Assembly: GCA_009760855.2 (NCBI GenBank)
Contig: WPIO01000021.1
Location: forward strand, 5,767,001-5,831,000
Direction: 5' to 3'
DNA: 64,000 nt
Source of the DNA: Cristatella mucedo
Lineage: Eukaryota > Bryozoa > Phylactolaemata > Cristatellidae
Shown: positions 1-10,452 of the stretch, one piece after another
Position numbering within the stretch: position 1 is the first letter of the stretch
Layout of the letters: each line of letters begins with the position of its first letter
Translations under genes and position numbers: made by a program
Notes under the pieces: generated by a model
What the model was told of the DNA's origin: nothing
The model's input: only the letters and a program-made list of their open reading frames with translations
The model's database searches: none

Positions 1-384
1 ACGCGCTCTCGCACGTGGTCTCGGCATAAGGATTTGCCCGTGCGAGCTAGACGTGGTTGGTGTAATTTGTGAGATATTTCGTTGGTTTGGGCTCCGTCTA
101 TTTGGGTCGTTCCCCCCCCCCCTAGAGATGTGGGTAGCCAAGTGCGGAGACGTGTTCCCTCCTCAAGAGTGCTTGAGGTAGTGTGTGGGGTATTCCTGCC
201 TTCACATTGGAAGAGGAGCCCTAGTTCTCTAGTCAGGGCCTAGACTCCGGTTCGGGCAAGTATGTCAGCGCCAGGAACGCTCCGGGGAGGCCTGCTTATT
301 GCACGTAGACGCGCATCGAACCGCATTCGGCCGTATGTTACGCCGCTCGGTAGGCGGCAGGATACGCCTACTCCGCCGAGCCTT
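1..384. other. Unassigned sequence
   Basis: No gene or repeat family is recognised here. The only structured feature is a run of 11 C at 112-122. The open frame that starts near 262 has no recognisable domain and runs into the LINE tail that follows, so it is not called as a gene. Confidence 0.4.
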
Positions 385-445
385 CGGCGTTACAGATTGA
401 GTTCTTTGAGGGCGCATTATCAAGTGCATTATTATTTTTGTAGTT
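385..445 (+). mobile_element. LINE B 3' tail fragment
   Basis: The stretch reads as the 3' hairpin and terminal repeat of LINE B: an ATTGAGTTCTTTGAGGGCGC-like segment followed by a TTATCAAG-like segment and ATT units. It matches the better preserved tails at 7.34 kb and 25.72 kb. The left half of the hairpin is eroded (GCCTTCGGCG in place of AAAGCGCC). No coding part of the LINE is recognisable upstream, so this is a heavily 5'-truncated or decayed insertion. Confidence 0.5.
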
Positions 446-449
446 TTTT

Positions 450-720
450 ATGTACGTATGTATATATGTATTGTATGCCGGCTCCTGACTTGTGACCTTA
501 AAGTCAAGGGAGCGTGTAGTTCGTATGTACGTGTGTATGTATGTATCGTATGCCGGCTCCTCTGATGAGCCTGTGATGTGGCGTGGACACAGGCCAGTAA
601 GTAACCCACTGGTGGCCAGATGGTGGATTCACCATCTGGGTCGGCCGGTGCACAGCTGTGGTCCGCCTGTGATGTGGTATGGATAGAGGCCGGTAACCCG
701 CTGGTGGGGAGATGGTGGAC
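450..720. repeat. GTAT-rich tracts and a two-unit direct repeat
   Basis: Two TATGTA/GTATGT-rich tracts (about 452-470 and 520-550) each lead into the same GTATGCCGGCTCC motif. They are followed by two direct copies of a roughly 55-60 bp unit at about 569-627 and 665-719, each beginning GCCTGTGATGTGG and ending AGATGGTGGA. The units differ by several substitutions and short indels. This looks like a small local tandem or segmental duplication with no coding meaning. Confidence 0.6.
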
Positions 721-2892
721 TGGAGAGGGGAGGAGGGGGAGTCGTGTGAGAGTAGGGGCCGAGGGGAGCCGTGCGCTCTTCGGCTCCGTGCGACAATTAT
801 TATTATAGGCAGTCTGGCGTTTGCCCTACGACAGCATCGTTGCTACGAGCATCTACATATAACAAGAACGAATGACGTCGCGGGGCTAATAACGAACCCG
901 CTCGGCCAAACGCGATACAAACACGATGTACAGCTTCTATTTCGGGAAAGAACTAGGCCGGAAACACGATGCACATAATGACGCTAGTCTCAGCTGACGT
1001 GCGATAAATACTGGCGAAGCCACGATGCTTGGAATCGCAGCTACACAGTTTCTAGACGCAGCGCCAATGCGTGCAGGTATACCGACAGTTTCGGAACACG
1101 GTGGTAACAAATAGCACCCATACCTACGCATAACAAGTCTATTACAATTGTGTCAAGCAATATATTTGACAGAGTAGGAAGTTACACAGGTTCAACAGCG
1201 GCCATTGTGTATACTAACGGCTCAGTCGCCTACAGCTCGAAGAAGCTCAAATGCCAATGCCAACTCCAGAACCGAAACTGACCGCTCATTATGAAGCTTG
1301 TGCTTCTGTACCCAGGCTGGGTTCGGTTGGCTGGGACCGGACAGCTATAGTGAGGGTTAGGGTCACCGGCTAGGCCGGGGTCGGACCTACGGCATGGCCG
1401 GATGTATGCGGTGACGTGAGGTCACCGGGGCTCTTGGGTACGGAAAGTTGGCCAAGTAAGTCGTGGTGTTGGAGGCTCCCGGTCTCGCCGAGTTATGCAC
1501 CTGGATTCGTGCAGGCGTGCTCCCGCGATGCTGCCACGCACGCAAAGGAACGAGTACCCAAGGCCCGAGCGGAGCTGGATAGCTCGCTCGTTGTTGACTT
1601 GCTTTTATTCCGCTTTCCCCGTGTAGCGTGTTCGTGACCCCCCCCCCGTGTGTTGGCGTCTTTCGATGGAAGCTTACGACTGTGGTAGTTGTCGATTCGG
1701 ACTAGCCAGCAGTTACTCAGCCAGCCGGGTTTTGGACGGCGTATGCTCGTACTGTTGGATTCGGAGTCGGTACAACGACAGGACTGCAGAAGCCGACTGA
1801 CCCCAACTAACACGTTTGTTCGCGCTTGCTGCTTCGTCTTGCGCCCCCGTAGTGTACTGTGTATAGGACCCTCCCTGTAGACTTGTTTAGTTCCCCCGTT
1901 GTTGTTGGCGCATGCGTTATAAAGATGTTTAACCTGACGGCCGCTCGTCTTACCCTAGCTCGGCGGCATGGCGAGCGGCAGCGTGGCCGGAGGATGGCGG
2001 GGTTTGGCGGGAATTAGCCTCTGACCCCTGGAACCCGGTTACACTTCTATGAGGCCTTGGCCATAGATTATCGGATACTAGGTTTCGAAGCTATTACAAT
2101 TTAGGAACCGCAAATAATGAATATCAGCTGCTTCAGTAACTCGGTTCAGAGCCCATCAGCAACCTTAAGACTGCTAAAGGTAACTCGGATAGCGCCTGAA
2201 ATACCGTTGTCAAGGCAACCTACTTACGGCGCACTTTTCGCGACTGGGTTACACCGCTCAGCCAGCGACGATACGCCCCACTTTTTCCGAGGATTGGGCG
2301 TTACATCTACCGTCTTTTTGTTGTTGAGGCCAATTATAACTGTTGCATTCTTAGAGTGAAAGACTGATGAGCAATACATAATTGCTTGGAATAACTGTTT
2401 AATTTGCAAAAAGACAGCGCACAGCAGTCGCTCCGAAGTGTTTATGTGTGTGTGCGTGTGCGTGCGCGCTCGAGAGCCTCCGAGAGCCTCCCCGCTTTCG
2501 ATTCTATACAAATTCGTGAACCGGTGCGGCGGGGGGGGGGGGTTACAGTGGATTGGCAGCAGTACCGAGGCAGCCGGCGGACTGCATCCTGGTTGGTCCG
2601 TTCGGCTAAGGCCCGCTGTTAATACGATCTTGTTTCTTCATACAGCAGTGTCAGATCTGCTATATCCCGGAACTCCTGCGCACTATCGTCCAACGTGCAA
2701 GCGACTGCCGTATGGCGAGCCAAACGCGACGGCCCGCCCACAAGTCGACTGGCCGCAAGTTCCCGCCCCGGCGGCCTCGTAACCGACAAGCTACCCAGGA
2801 GCAGGCATTAACGCTGGCGCCTGATCTGTCCTCGAACAGCCGGTATCTCGCGTTCGTTGGTAGCCTGACTCGGTGTCTACGCGAAGGCGACC
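721..2892. other. Unassigned intergenic DNA
   Basis: No domain-bearing frame is seen on either strand. Visible landmarks are a C-rich run near 1639-1646, a GCGCATGCG motif near 1910 that resembles an NRF-1 half-palindrome, a TG/CG-alternating stretch at about 2440-2470 and a run of 12 G at 2531-2542. The motifs are too short to prove a promoter. Short open frames overlap on both strands and look like chance. Confidence 0.4.
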
Positions 2893-3385
2893 CACGCTAG
2901 TTTGGGTTTCGGCACGACGCGCTCAAGTGCAGAGACTTGGCTGGCAATGCGCCAGCGATAACGACGCAGTGCTCAGCATTTTACAGGCACCGCTAGCTTC
3001 CTAACAGAGAAAGCACAAACGGTAGCCTGTATGCTTCGACTGACACGGCAGGTGACTTCCAACAGACTCGCTTACTGCTTACAGCTCAAGCTCAGCGCTC
3101 TAACTCACCGACCGGCAGACCGTTACTCCAAGATATAGAGAAAAGGAGACTTCGGTCAGGCCCATGTCTTATATAATGGCCATGTCGTTAAGTCATACTC
3201 TAATCTCGTACGTACATAATCATAAATCGCGATGCCCAGAGGCTTCGGCCTATCACGTCGCCATCTCACAAGCGGCTCTCACTTATAATTCCTTGGCCAA
3301 GCTCATAATTCGTAATCGACGTTCATCACTGGAACTTATAGTTCGCAATCTCGGGGTCTTGGTATCGAACCTCAACCGCCCGGGC
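2893..3385 (+). repeat. Unknown interspersed repeat R3, copy 1
   Basis: This stretch aligns by eye, in the same orientation, with 13403-14020. Shared landmarks in the same order are TTTGGGT..CGGCAC, GGCAATGCGCC/CGCAATGCAGCC, TAGCCTGTAT, ACGGCAGGTG/ACGACAGGTG, CAGACCGTTACT, GGTCAGG and the block around AAGCTC.T.ATTCGTAATCGACG. The copies are clearly diverged. No terminal repeat, hairpin or protein domain is apparent, so the class of element is unknown. A short open frame at 3164-3391 does not correspond to a matching frame in the other copy, which argues against coding. Confidence 0.55.
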
Positions 3386-4289
3386 AAATGAACACGTATA
3401 GGGCACTCCTAAATGCAGAACGCTGTTGCCAGGGAAATCCTGTCCCTATAGCATATAGTCGAGGCACCTCCACCTAACGCCGAACTCTACCTGCATAGCT
3501 CCCAGGGCTCGAAAGGCTACAGCGTTCTGCACCTCCGGACGGGCAGCGTGCAGCTCGGGCTTCGATGGCCGCCATTGAATATTTGCCCCGACCAACTTGC
3601 TCTGCCGAGGTCCAGTCCCTGACCGGATGCAGCCCTTGCTCCTACCCCCTAAACGATCGCCGAAACGCTCCGATGCGTTGTAGTCACCCAGCCGGGAACG
3701 GTAACGCTGAGAAAGTGAACCGCGGCGTGTGCTCATCCAAATGGATCCGACGGCGGCCGCTTTCAGCGGCTCGTGCCTTCAACGCGATTCCATTCGTCTC
3801 CGGAGCTCCAGTGGCCGCCGACGGACTGCGCGAGAGCCAGCTCGCATCCCTGCTCGTCGAAGACCCGAAATCAGGTAGACGGCTCGCAGCGAGCCGGCCT
3901 GCTTAAGTTATTAGGCCTAAGGTCGCCCTCCTCGGTGGGCAGAGAGATGTTTGTGACTAAAAAAAAATGAAACTCCCAGACCTACCCTAGCCAGGCATGG
4001 GCACGCCGGCCAACATTGCACAGTAGTTCTCGTACAGGGCAGGCGGACGGTAACATTTGCAGTAGGAAATGCAATTAGTCAGAACCAGATTATGCCTGCG
4101 CACGCACTCGTTGTTCAATGGAAGACATTTTTACATCTATCAAATAACCAAATCAAATAAGAAATTACTTTAGCCCAGCTGGCATACGCGAACGCACGAA
4201 TGCGCACGCCCACGCTAGTGCGAGAACGAACGCACGCTGATATTCCTACACTAACAAGCTGACATAATCAATGAAGTAGCATTAATGTC
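3386..4289. other. Unassigned intergenic DNA
   Basis: Moderately GC-rich to about 3.9 kb, then more AT-rich. Overlapping open frames on opposite strands between 3446 and 3906 show no known domain and look like by-products of composition. An ACGCACG/CGCACGC-rich stretch lies at about 4190-4235. Nothing else is recognised. Confidence 0.35.
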
Positions 4290-4454
4290 TTCCCCCAGTG
4301 CCTTGGCTCTCTTCAGTGTTTCCTCTGCAAAGGTACAGGGGCACGTCGGCTAGAAGTGGTGCAATGTGGCGACCACGATGCTCACGACAGACAAGCCTAG
4401 CTGCAGATTTTTGCAGCCGCTTAAAGTGTCTGATTTCGCAGGCCAATAAGGTGA

Positions 4455-4550
4455 TTGCTCTTCACGACCGAGATCGTGGGTTCGAATCCTGCACTAGGTT
4501 ATCCTTTATTGGCAACTGCAGTCATTAAGGCTCTTCTGTCACTATACAAA
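4455..4550 (+). mobile_element. Degenerate tRNA-headed SINE inside LINE B
   Basis: An intact-looking internal promoter B box (GTGGGTTCGAATCCTGCACT, about 4478-4497) is followed by a decayed tail ending CACTATACAAAT near 4544. That tail corresponds to the GGCGCTATACAAAT end of the better SINE at 8413-8539. The sequence interrupts the minus-strand LINE B: the CAGGCC upstream and the CTTACAGAAGTCGAGAC downstream are adjacent regions of the LINE in other copies. It could also be read as a tRNA pseudogene, but the tail favours a SINE. Confidence 0.55.
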
Positions 4551-4986
4551 TGAGTGTTTAACCAGCTATTCTTTTAGATCTGCAAGGAGTGACTTACAGA
4601 AGTCGAGACGGGATGTCGCAAATGCATGGACCACTTTTGATGTAGTATCCCTGTCGAAGCAAGCTCAAATTTTAGCAATACTGTGTAGCTAAAGGAAGGC
4701 AGACTTGACTGCGGAGCTGATGTAGTCGTCTAGTGAAAGTTCACTTTGGAAAAAGACATACATTTCGTGCAGATGCAGCGGGAAAAATGCTGGCAGAGCC
4801 AATTTTGAGAATTACTTTTACCCGTTCCTGAGTCCTACTTGGTTTTCCTAGCTAGTAATTTAATTATCTCGTATTTCAACTTGAAAAATTTGCTGCCATC
4901 CACGTGTGGCTTTAAGAAAAGGTCCAACTGAGTGTCTTTTCTGCATAGAAGTGAAAGCCTAGATTGTGCTTGGCGACCACACGGGC

Positions 4987-5464
<478 letters not shown>

Positions 5465-6057
5465 AACCGTTAAAAAAGTGAACTACTCACAAAGCTCTGA
5501 GGTACATCAATGGTTCCTCGGATGGTCTCTGTCCGTTCTCAACAATGCTCTAGAGTATCCCACTGAGATAAGACCTGAACCAGCGTAGTGCTGTGCCACT
5601 GATGCACAGGTGAGATGAGAGGCGCTCGAGAAGAACTTCGTGATCCTTAGTATCAGGAGCTGCCGAAAGAGCAAAGCAGAGAGACTACCTAATTCCTTAG
5701 AAGATGTAGATGTAGAAGATGATCCCGAAGCAGTGCTGACTCTGAGGAGTGACTAGCCCTTAAACCAATCTGGAACTTACTAGCTTGCTTTGAAGTTTCA
5801 ATACTCACGAGTTTAGGTGGTCTGCCACAATTCGTTCCAGTGTCCGTGATAGGAACGGTAGAAGTGAGACACAGCAGAAGTTGCTTAGGTTCTCTTGGTC
5901 TAGTGTTGCATTCGTAAATAGTGATTCTGATAGCGTTCTCATCTGCAAAAGAATTTCAAGATGTTTTTCTATCGGATGCTGTTGACAGCACACAGCAGGC
6001 GAATGTGTCCGGTTGGTGGAGTCAGTGACGGAGGATGAGAACTTGCTAATTCTTCCG

Positions 6058-6192
6058 CCGAGCTGATTTTGTCCAGGGATTAAGGTGCTCGCCCCAACTA
6101 AGGTCTGGCTGAGGTCATGGCTTTGAGCCCCGAGGCATTTGTTAAGCGCCCGAATAGAGATTAAGTTCTCTTGGGGTGCTGTACATATGAAT
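6058..6192 (+). mobile_element. tRNA-headed SINE
   Basis: The head reads TGTCCAGGGATTAAGGTGCTCGCCCC, a box-A-like segment. A decayed B-box region (TTTGAGCCCCGAGG) follows. The tail is TTAAGCGCCCGAATAGAGATTAAG..TTCTCTTGGGGTGCTGTACATATGA in two parts, the family hairpin. It is collinear with the SINE at 8413-8539 throughout and differs by scattered substitutions. It is transcribed, if at all, by RNA polymerase III and has no coding capacity. Confidence 0.75.
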
Positions 6193-6959
6193 GATATTCT
6201 GATTTAAAAAGACGACGTTACTCTTTCGTAAGCGTTTACAGCTATCGTGAACGTCAATGGTGGAATGCGAATATGTTATCTTTAAGGACCCCTTAGCTGT
6301 TTTACTGAGCACGGGTTTTTTGCTGCTTCAGTAAACATGTAATAATTTGTGCTTTCAGATGCTAAGTCTAAGAAAAAACAACCTGCTAAATTGCCGCATG
6401 ATTGCACGTGTTGATACGATGCCGGAGTCTCAGTTTCTGTGTCAGCGTCTCTGCTGGAATGAGGCATGCCTTGACACATAGCCTAGGACAGATTAGCCTA
6501 AAGCGAAAAATGCTCCAGAACTGTCCTCCAGGGATTGATGCGTTTAGAGAAAAGTCCCTGATGTGCTAGCAGTTGCCCAATGGGCGCAACAACGTGCCGA
6601 ATTCGCATACAGCTGAAGTCCTCCCCTCTCGTTTCATCTGCTCTCGGCGTCACTCCAACTCTCTCCTTTACAAAGAGAGATTGAAGTAAATGCGAACTGA
6701 GACTAAGTCCTGGAGCTCACTGACTTAGTGGGCAATTTTTCTATGAAGATTTAGGGTCTAGCATTTGATCGGGAATAGTTGTGTAGGAAAAAACAGGCTG
6801 CATCTACGAGGGCCAACTATGTATGGCCACTTCCTCACCAACTGGCAATATCATAAAAGAAGTACGTACAGAGGAAGCCAGCTGAATGGGTCGGTTTTTC
6901 AAAACAGATCATTCTAGAAGGCCATTCATCTAATATGATGAAACTTGAGTTCCACCAAG
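6193..6959. other. Unassigned intergenic DNA
   Basis: No gene is recognised. A 65-codon minus-strand frame at 6282-6479 has no known domain. The far end, from about 6900, approaches the LINE B 3' fragment. Confidence 0.35.
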
Positions 6960-7415
6960 TTTTACCTTGAGTTATGAGCGATCCTTGGTTTTCCAGTTGG
7001 AACCTAACTGTTTACCTCTACTTCATTCAAACCTCAAATCCTTTGGAGACCGCGCCTTTAGTTCGCATGGTCCCAAAGCCTGGAACTCACTCCCGACTTC
7101 CGTCACGACATCCCCTGGCTTGACCACATTTAAAAAGAGATTAAAAACACACCTATTGAGGACAGCATTTAGTGGGTACTGTGATTAGTTCTTTATGTGC
7201 TTATGCTTGCTAACACTGCTCCATGCTGCCAATAACCACATTTGCAAGCTGACCCTGTGTTTGTCACCCCTAACCATGTTATTCTTGTTGCTTATCAATC
7301 ATGGTACTGCTCACCATTCGATCGTGCTTCCTTTGCAGCAAATGTAAAGCGCCGAGAAAGATCTGAGTTCTCTGAGGGCGCTTTATCGTGTAATATTATT
7401 ATTATTCTAGCCGAT
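6960..7415 (+). mobile_element. LINE B 3' fragment with hairpin tail
   Basis: This is a 5'-truncated LINE B copy that keeps the C-terminal end of ORF2 and the whole 3' UTR. The frame at 6967-7188 contains FGDRAFSSHGPKAWNSLP and FKKRLKTHLLRTAF, the conserved C-terminal signature of L2/CR1-type ORF2 proteins. The 3' UTR includes CCTTTGCAGCAAATG and then GTAAAGCGCCGAGAAAG with the partner GAGGGCGCTTTATC, followed by ATT units at about 7393-7410. Upstream sequence no longer matches the element, the usual result of incomplete reverse transcription. Confidence 0.85.
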
Positions 7416-7621
7416 TGCTTTACTGACTAAGTTAGCGAGACTAGCATTCTATGACAATCGGACACACCTTAGAGACCCTGAGTTTTAATCTCTACTAACG
7501 AACTCGAGATGAATCCTCGCGTATTCTCAGAATGTATCGTTTTTCTAAGTATCGCGGTAGGTAGTGCTTAAGTAGAAATGGCTTATGAGTATTGCACAGC
7601 ATAACAGACACTATGACACCC

Positions 7622-7742
7622 TGGCTTGGCTCAAGGGGTAAGGCCTTTAATGACCAAAGTCGTTCGTTCGATTGAGCCCTGCGGCTTGTGTAAAGTGCGT
7701 GGATAGATATTAAGTTCTTCAAGGAAGCTATTCAAATACATT
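7622..7742 (+). mobile_element. tRNA-headed SINE, second head subtype
   Basis: The head reads TTGGCTCAAGGGGTAAGGCC, closer to the SINE at 14163 (TTTGGCTCAATGGTTAAGG) than to those at 6058 and 8413 (GTCCAGCGGTTAAGG). A B-box-like TTCGATTGAGCCC and a decayed hairpin tail (GTAAAGTGCGTGGATAGA ... TTCAAGGAAGCTATTCAAAT) follow. Head differences with a common tail suggest at least two SINE subfamilies. Confidence 0.6.
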
Positions 7743-8240
7743 TGATTTATTTATATCCCTATTTAGACCTTCAGAACTTAGGGTTGGTTACCAAGTGCAA
7801 TGGCACTTCAACGACTGGATTCCAATATCCAGCATAACAACGATCCAAAACAAGCTGCCGTCAAAGCTATGATTTCTTTTAAACAATTTATTTGAGTTCG
7901 GTTACCCTCCCGTGACGGCTGTGGAGTGGCATAGTCAGTCTCCGGACCATAGCCCAATCTAATGTTGGAAGGATGAATTTGAAAAACGGTTAAAGCAGCT
8001 GGCAGCCCATTTCACGTCGGCCGATTTCGCTTTTTGTCCACTTGCAATGAGCTTAAAGTAGCCCATCAGCAAATGTTGAGTGAGCGTTTGAGTACCTCAA
8101 TGTCATATGTGAGTTCGGAAAGTTTGCAAATAAGAAAGGCACAACGTTTTGCTAGCTCAACAGCATACAAAATTTAGTCATGAATAAGCCCCCTCCGATG
8201 TATAAGCTCCAGATTTGTTTAACCATTTTTGAATCAATTA

Positions 8241-8270
8241 ATAAAACGACTTTGCACAAAGTCGTTTTAT
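8241..8270. repeat. Perfect 14-bp-stem palindrome
   Basis: ATAAAACGACTTTG and its exact reverse complement CAAAGTCGTTTTAT are separated by only two bases (CA). The same hairpin is present in the right arm at about 29827-29857 with one extra A. No run of T follows in a position that would suggest an RNA polymerase III terminator, and it does not match the histone 3' stem-loop. Confidence 0.9.
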
Positions 8271-8412
8271 GTTCCTAATAGTTTGCAGGAATGGTCATGC
8301 AATCAACAGTTTGACCATGCAAACCCAGCTCCACCATTAACCCTTCGCTCGCTGTACAATGGGCAGCATTGCCGATGCGGATTTTCACTCGTCAAAAATG
8401 GTAAGCTGCCAT

Positions 8413-8539
8413 TGATTGGTCCAGCGGTTAAGGCGCTCGCCCCGGCCAAGGTCTGGCTGAGGTCGTGGGCTCGAGCCCCGAGGCATATGTAAAGCGCCTG
8501 AATAGAGATTAAGTTCTCTTGGGGCGCTATACAAATCAA
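8413..8539 (+). mobile_element. Best-preserved tRNA-headed SINE with LINE B-type tail
   Basis: The head (about 8416-8482) has a box A TGGTCCAGCGGTTAAGGCGC, resembling class II tRNA genes such as Leu or Ser, and a box B GGGCTCGAGCCCC. The tail has AAAGCGCC (8491-8498), then GAATAGAGATTAAGTTCTCT and GGCGCTATACAAAT (8523 on), followed by TATA-rich sequence. The tail is almost the same as the LINE B 3' hairpin at 25720-25759. The family probably uses the LINE enzyme for mobility through this shared end. Confidence 0.85.
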
Positions 8540-8932
8540 TTATATAAATTATATATATATAATATTTCTTTATTTTTTTGGCTCAAACGCTTTTTCACTT
8601 CAGAATGTCTTAGGACTAAAAGAGCACTGAACGCTCGGTGTCGAAGGTAATGCCGGAGAGAATTTAAGCGACAGTAATATCTGGAAAATATTCTTAGCTT
8701 CTCCTCAAGCCTCAGGAACGCCTTTGTATGTAATGTAATGTATCTCCGTCTGTAACTCCACCAAGTCATAAAGACCAAGTGGGTGTTACGTAGGAGAGTT
8801 TTGTATAGCGCACTCACAGCCTGAGCGGCTTTCAGTACGCATTCGGTAGCCAACAGACTTCGCCTCACGCAACAAAGAGAAAGTGGGAAGCATAGCAGAG
8901 TCAGGAGAGCAGTTGAGGTAGTTGTGGTTATA

Positions 8933-9811
8933 TTTAATTGATGACACTGCCCCTGATCGCTGTACGAGTGGGCTGTGACACTCGTACAGCGTGACTCGTA
9001 CTCGTACAGATGTGGTAAGCAGCCGGGCCGTGCGATTAGTGGTTGTTTTGCCAAGGGAGTCGGGGGGACTCCGGTGGGCGAAAGGGGCGAGGAGGGAGAG
9101 TTGTGCTTCGCCCTGCTCCGTGTGGAGGTGGAATAAACTGGTGGTGTTGCACGTTGGCTAGCGTTCTGCGCCCGAAGACGCGGCGGCAGCGGCGCGGCGG
9201 AACCGCAGCGGCGGCGGCGGCGCCCGAAGACGCTTCGGCGGCGGCGCCCGAAGACGCGGCGGCGGCGGCGGCGGCGCCCGGAGACGCGGTGGTGGCTTGC
9301 GAAGTGGTGGTGGCGTGGGATGCACCATTGAGCTTCGAGGCTGTGCCGCCCGACGAGGCGCCAGCGGCGGGAAAATGTGGCCCCGCGACGCATGAACGCA
9401 GCCGGCTTGTTTCCACAGGCCGTGCGGTCGCTCGCCTCCTCCGAGCATCCGTTACTTAGCCTCATAATTAAGTGGACAGTTACTGCTCCGGCGGAAAGAG
9501 TTGGCATTGAAATTGATGGAATCCGCCGCCACCTAGCGGACATCAGACCAGTACCGATCGCTAACGAACTCCTTGATGCACACTTCGATGCTGGCCCTGG
9601 TAGTATGGCCAGAGCAGACGAGCGAAGCAGACAGCTACGGCCAAGATGTGGGCTGAGACCGCCGGCGCGCTATGACTATGTGCTTAATGTTTAGCCTTCT
9701 CGTCGTCTAAGCAGTGGAGAAGAACAGCTGCTTGCTGCTCTTGCTACGTCGTTAATTGATCTCCAGATCAGGCGGGCAGCCGGGCCGTGCGATTAGTGGT
9801 TGTTTTGCCAA

Positions 9812-9845
<34 letters not shown>

Positions 9846-9971
9846 CGATGGGCGAAAGGGGCGAGGAGGGAGAGTTGTGCTTCGCCCTGCTCCGTGTGGA
9901 GGTGGAATAAACTGGTGGTGTGGCACGTCGGCTAGCGTTCTGTGCCATTCGCGACGATAATTCAGACCACA
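8933..9971 (+). mobile_element. LTR retroelement derivative, non-autonomous
   Basis: The element starts TGTGGT and ends ACCACA, with 5-bp target duplications GTAGT at 8928-8932 and 9972-9976. A sister LINE A copy at 30499-30503 has the empty site with a single ACTAC. Internally there are two direct copies of a segment (9019-9168 and 9776-9942) with AATAAA at 9132 and 9906, around a GC-rich block of about 607 bp. The solo LTR at 22763-23007 contains the segment once, so these are two partial LTRs. TATATTTAA lies just inside the start. The frame at 9377-9694 ends LRPPARYDYVLNV, which resembles the tail of Ty3/Gypsy pol proteins, but no RT or integrase is present. Confidence 0.75.
9812..9841 (+). 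repeat. Run of 30 G
   Basis: The run sits in the second LTR segment of the left-arm element. Other copies have GGGAGTCGGGGGGACTCC at this place, a short hairpin with a G-rich loop. The right-arm homologue is read as a C9-T-C5 type tract on the plus strand. The length varies among copies and may be affected by sequencing error. Confidence 0.85.
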
Positions 9972-10412
9972 GTAGTGAGTAGCATAGAAATAGCAGCTCA
10001 GGACCGCTGAAAAGAATGTGCCATAGTCGGCAGTTGGAGAGCAGTTGTCGTTCGGTAAGAATTGTGGAAGCGAGTTCCACAGTCTAGGACCTGCAGAGCT
10101 AAAGCTTCTGTCGCCAACTGTCTTTAAGCGGAGGAATGGGACAGCTAATTTATTGTCTACACAGGACCTGAGGGCGCGAACAGGCTGAAACTGATGCAGC
10201 AGTTCAGCTACGTATGAAGGAGCCAAGCCGTGGCGGGCCTTGTGGGTCAGCATAAGAACTTTGCTCTGTATCCTTTGCTCAACCGGCAACCATCCTAGCT
10301 CTTTTAGCAAAAGAGACACGTGCTCAAACCGCTGGGACTTGAAGACTAGCCTTGCAGCCATATTCATAGTCCGCTGTAGTGGCATAATAGCTTTCTTTTG
10401 CAGCCCAGCCAA
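9972..10412 (-). pseudogene. LINE A ORF2 C-terminal region
   Basis: On the minus strand the frame begins AGLQKKAIMPLQR and contains FKSQRFEHVSLLLKELGWLP, GLAPSYVAELL and VGDRSFSSAGPRLWNSLPQF. These are the conserved C-terminal segments that follow RT in L2/CR1-type proteins; their function in reverse transcription is not well defined. The frame differs by one register from the RT segment just upstream, so a frameshift lies near 10.44 kb. It is interrupted after SCYFYATHY by the LTR element, whose sequence then supplies chance codons to about 9768. The empty copy at 30412-30705 shows the uninterrupted continuation. Confidence 0.8.
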
Positions 10413-10452
10413 TAAGGAATTACAATAATCAAGTCAAGACAGAACTAGAGAG

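Noticed and set aside
1639..1646. Short C and G runs (112-122, 1639-1646, 2531-2542)
   Set aside because: Common in GC-rich eukaryotic DNA and not linked to a repeat family, unlike the 30-G run in the LTR.
8536..9543. 335-codon minus-strand frame through the LTR element, SINE end and LINE A 3' UTR
   Set aside because: It crosses unrelated elements in antisense or non-coding orientation and depends on GC-rich trinucleotide units; no domain is present.
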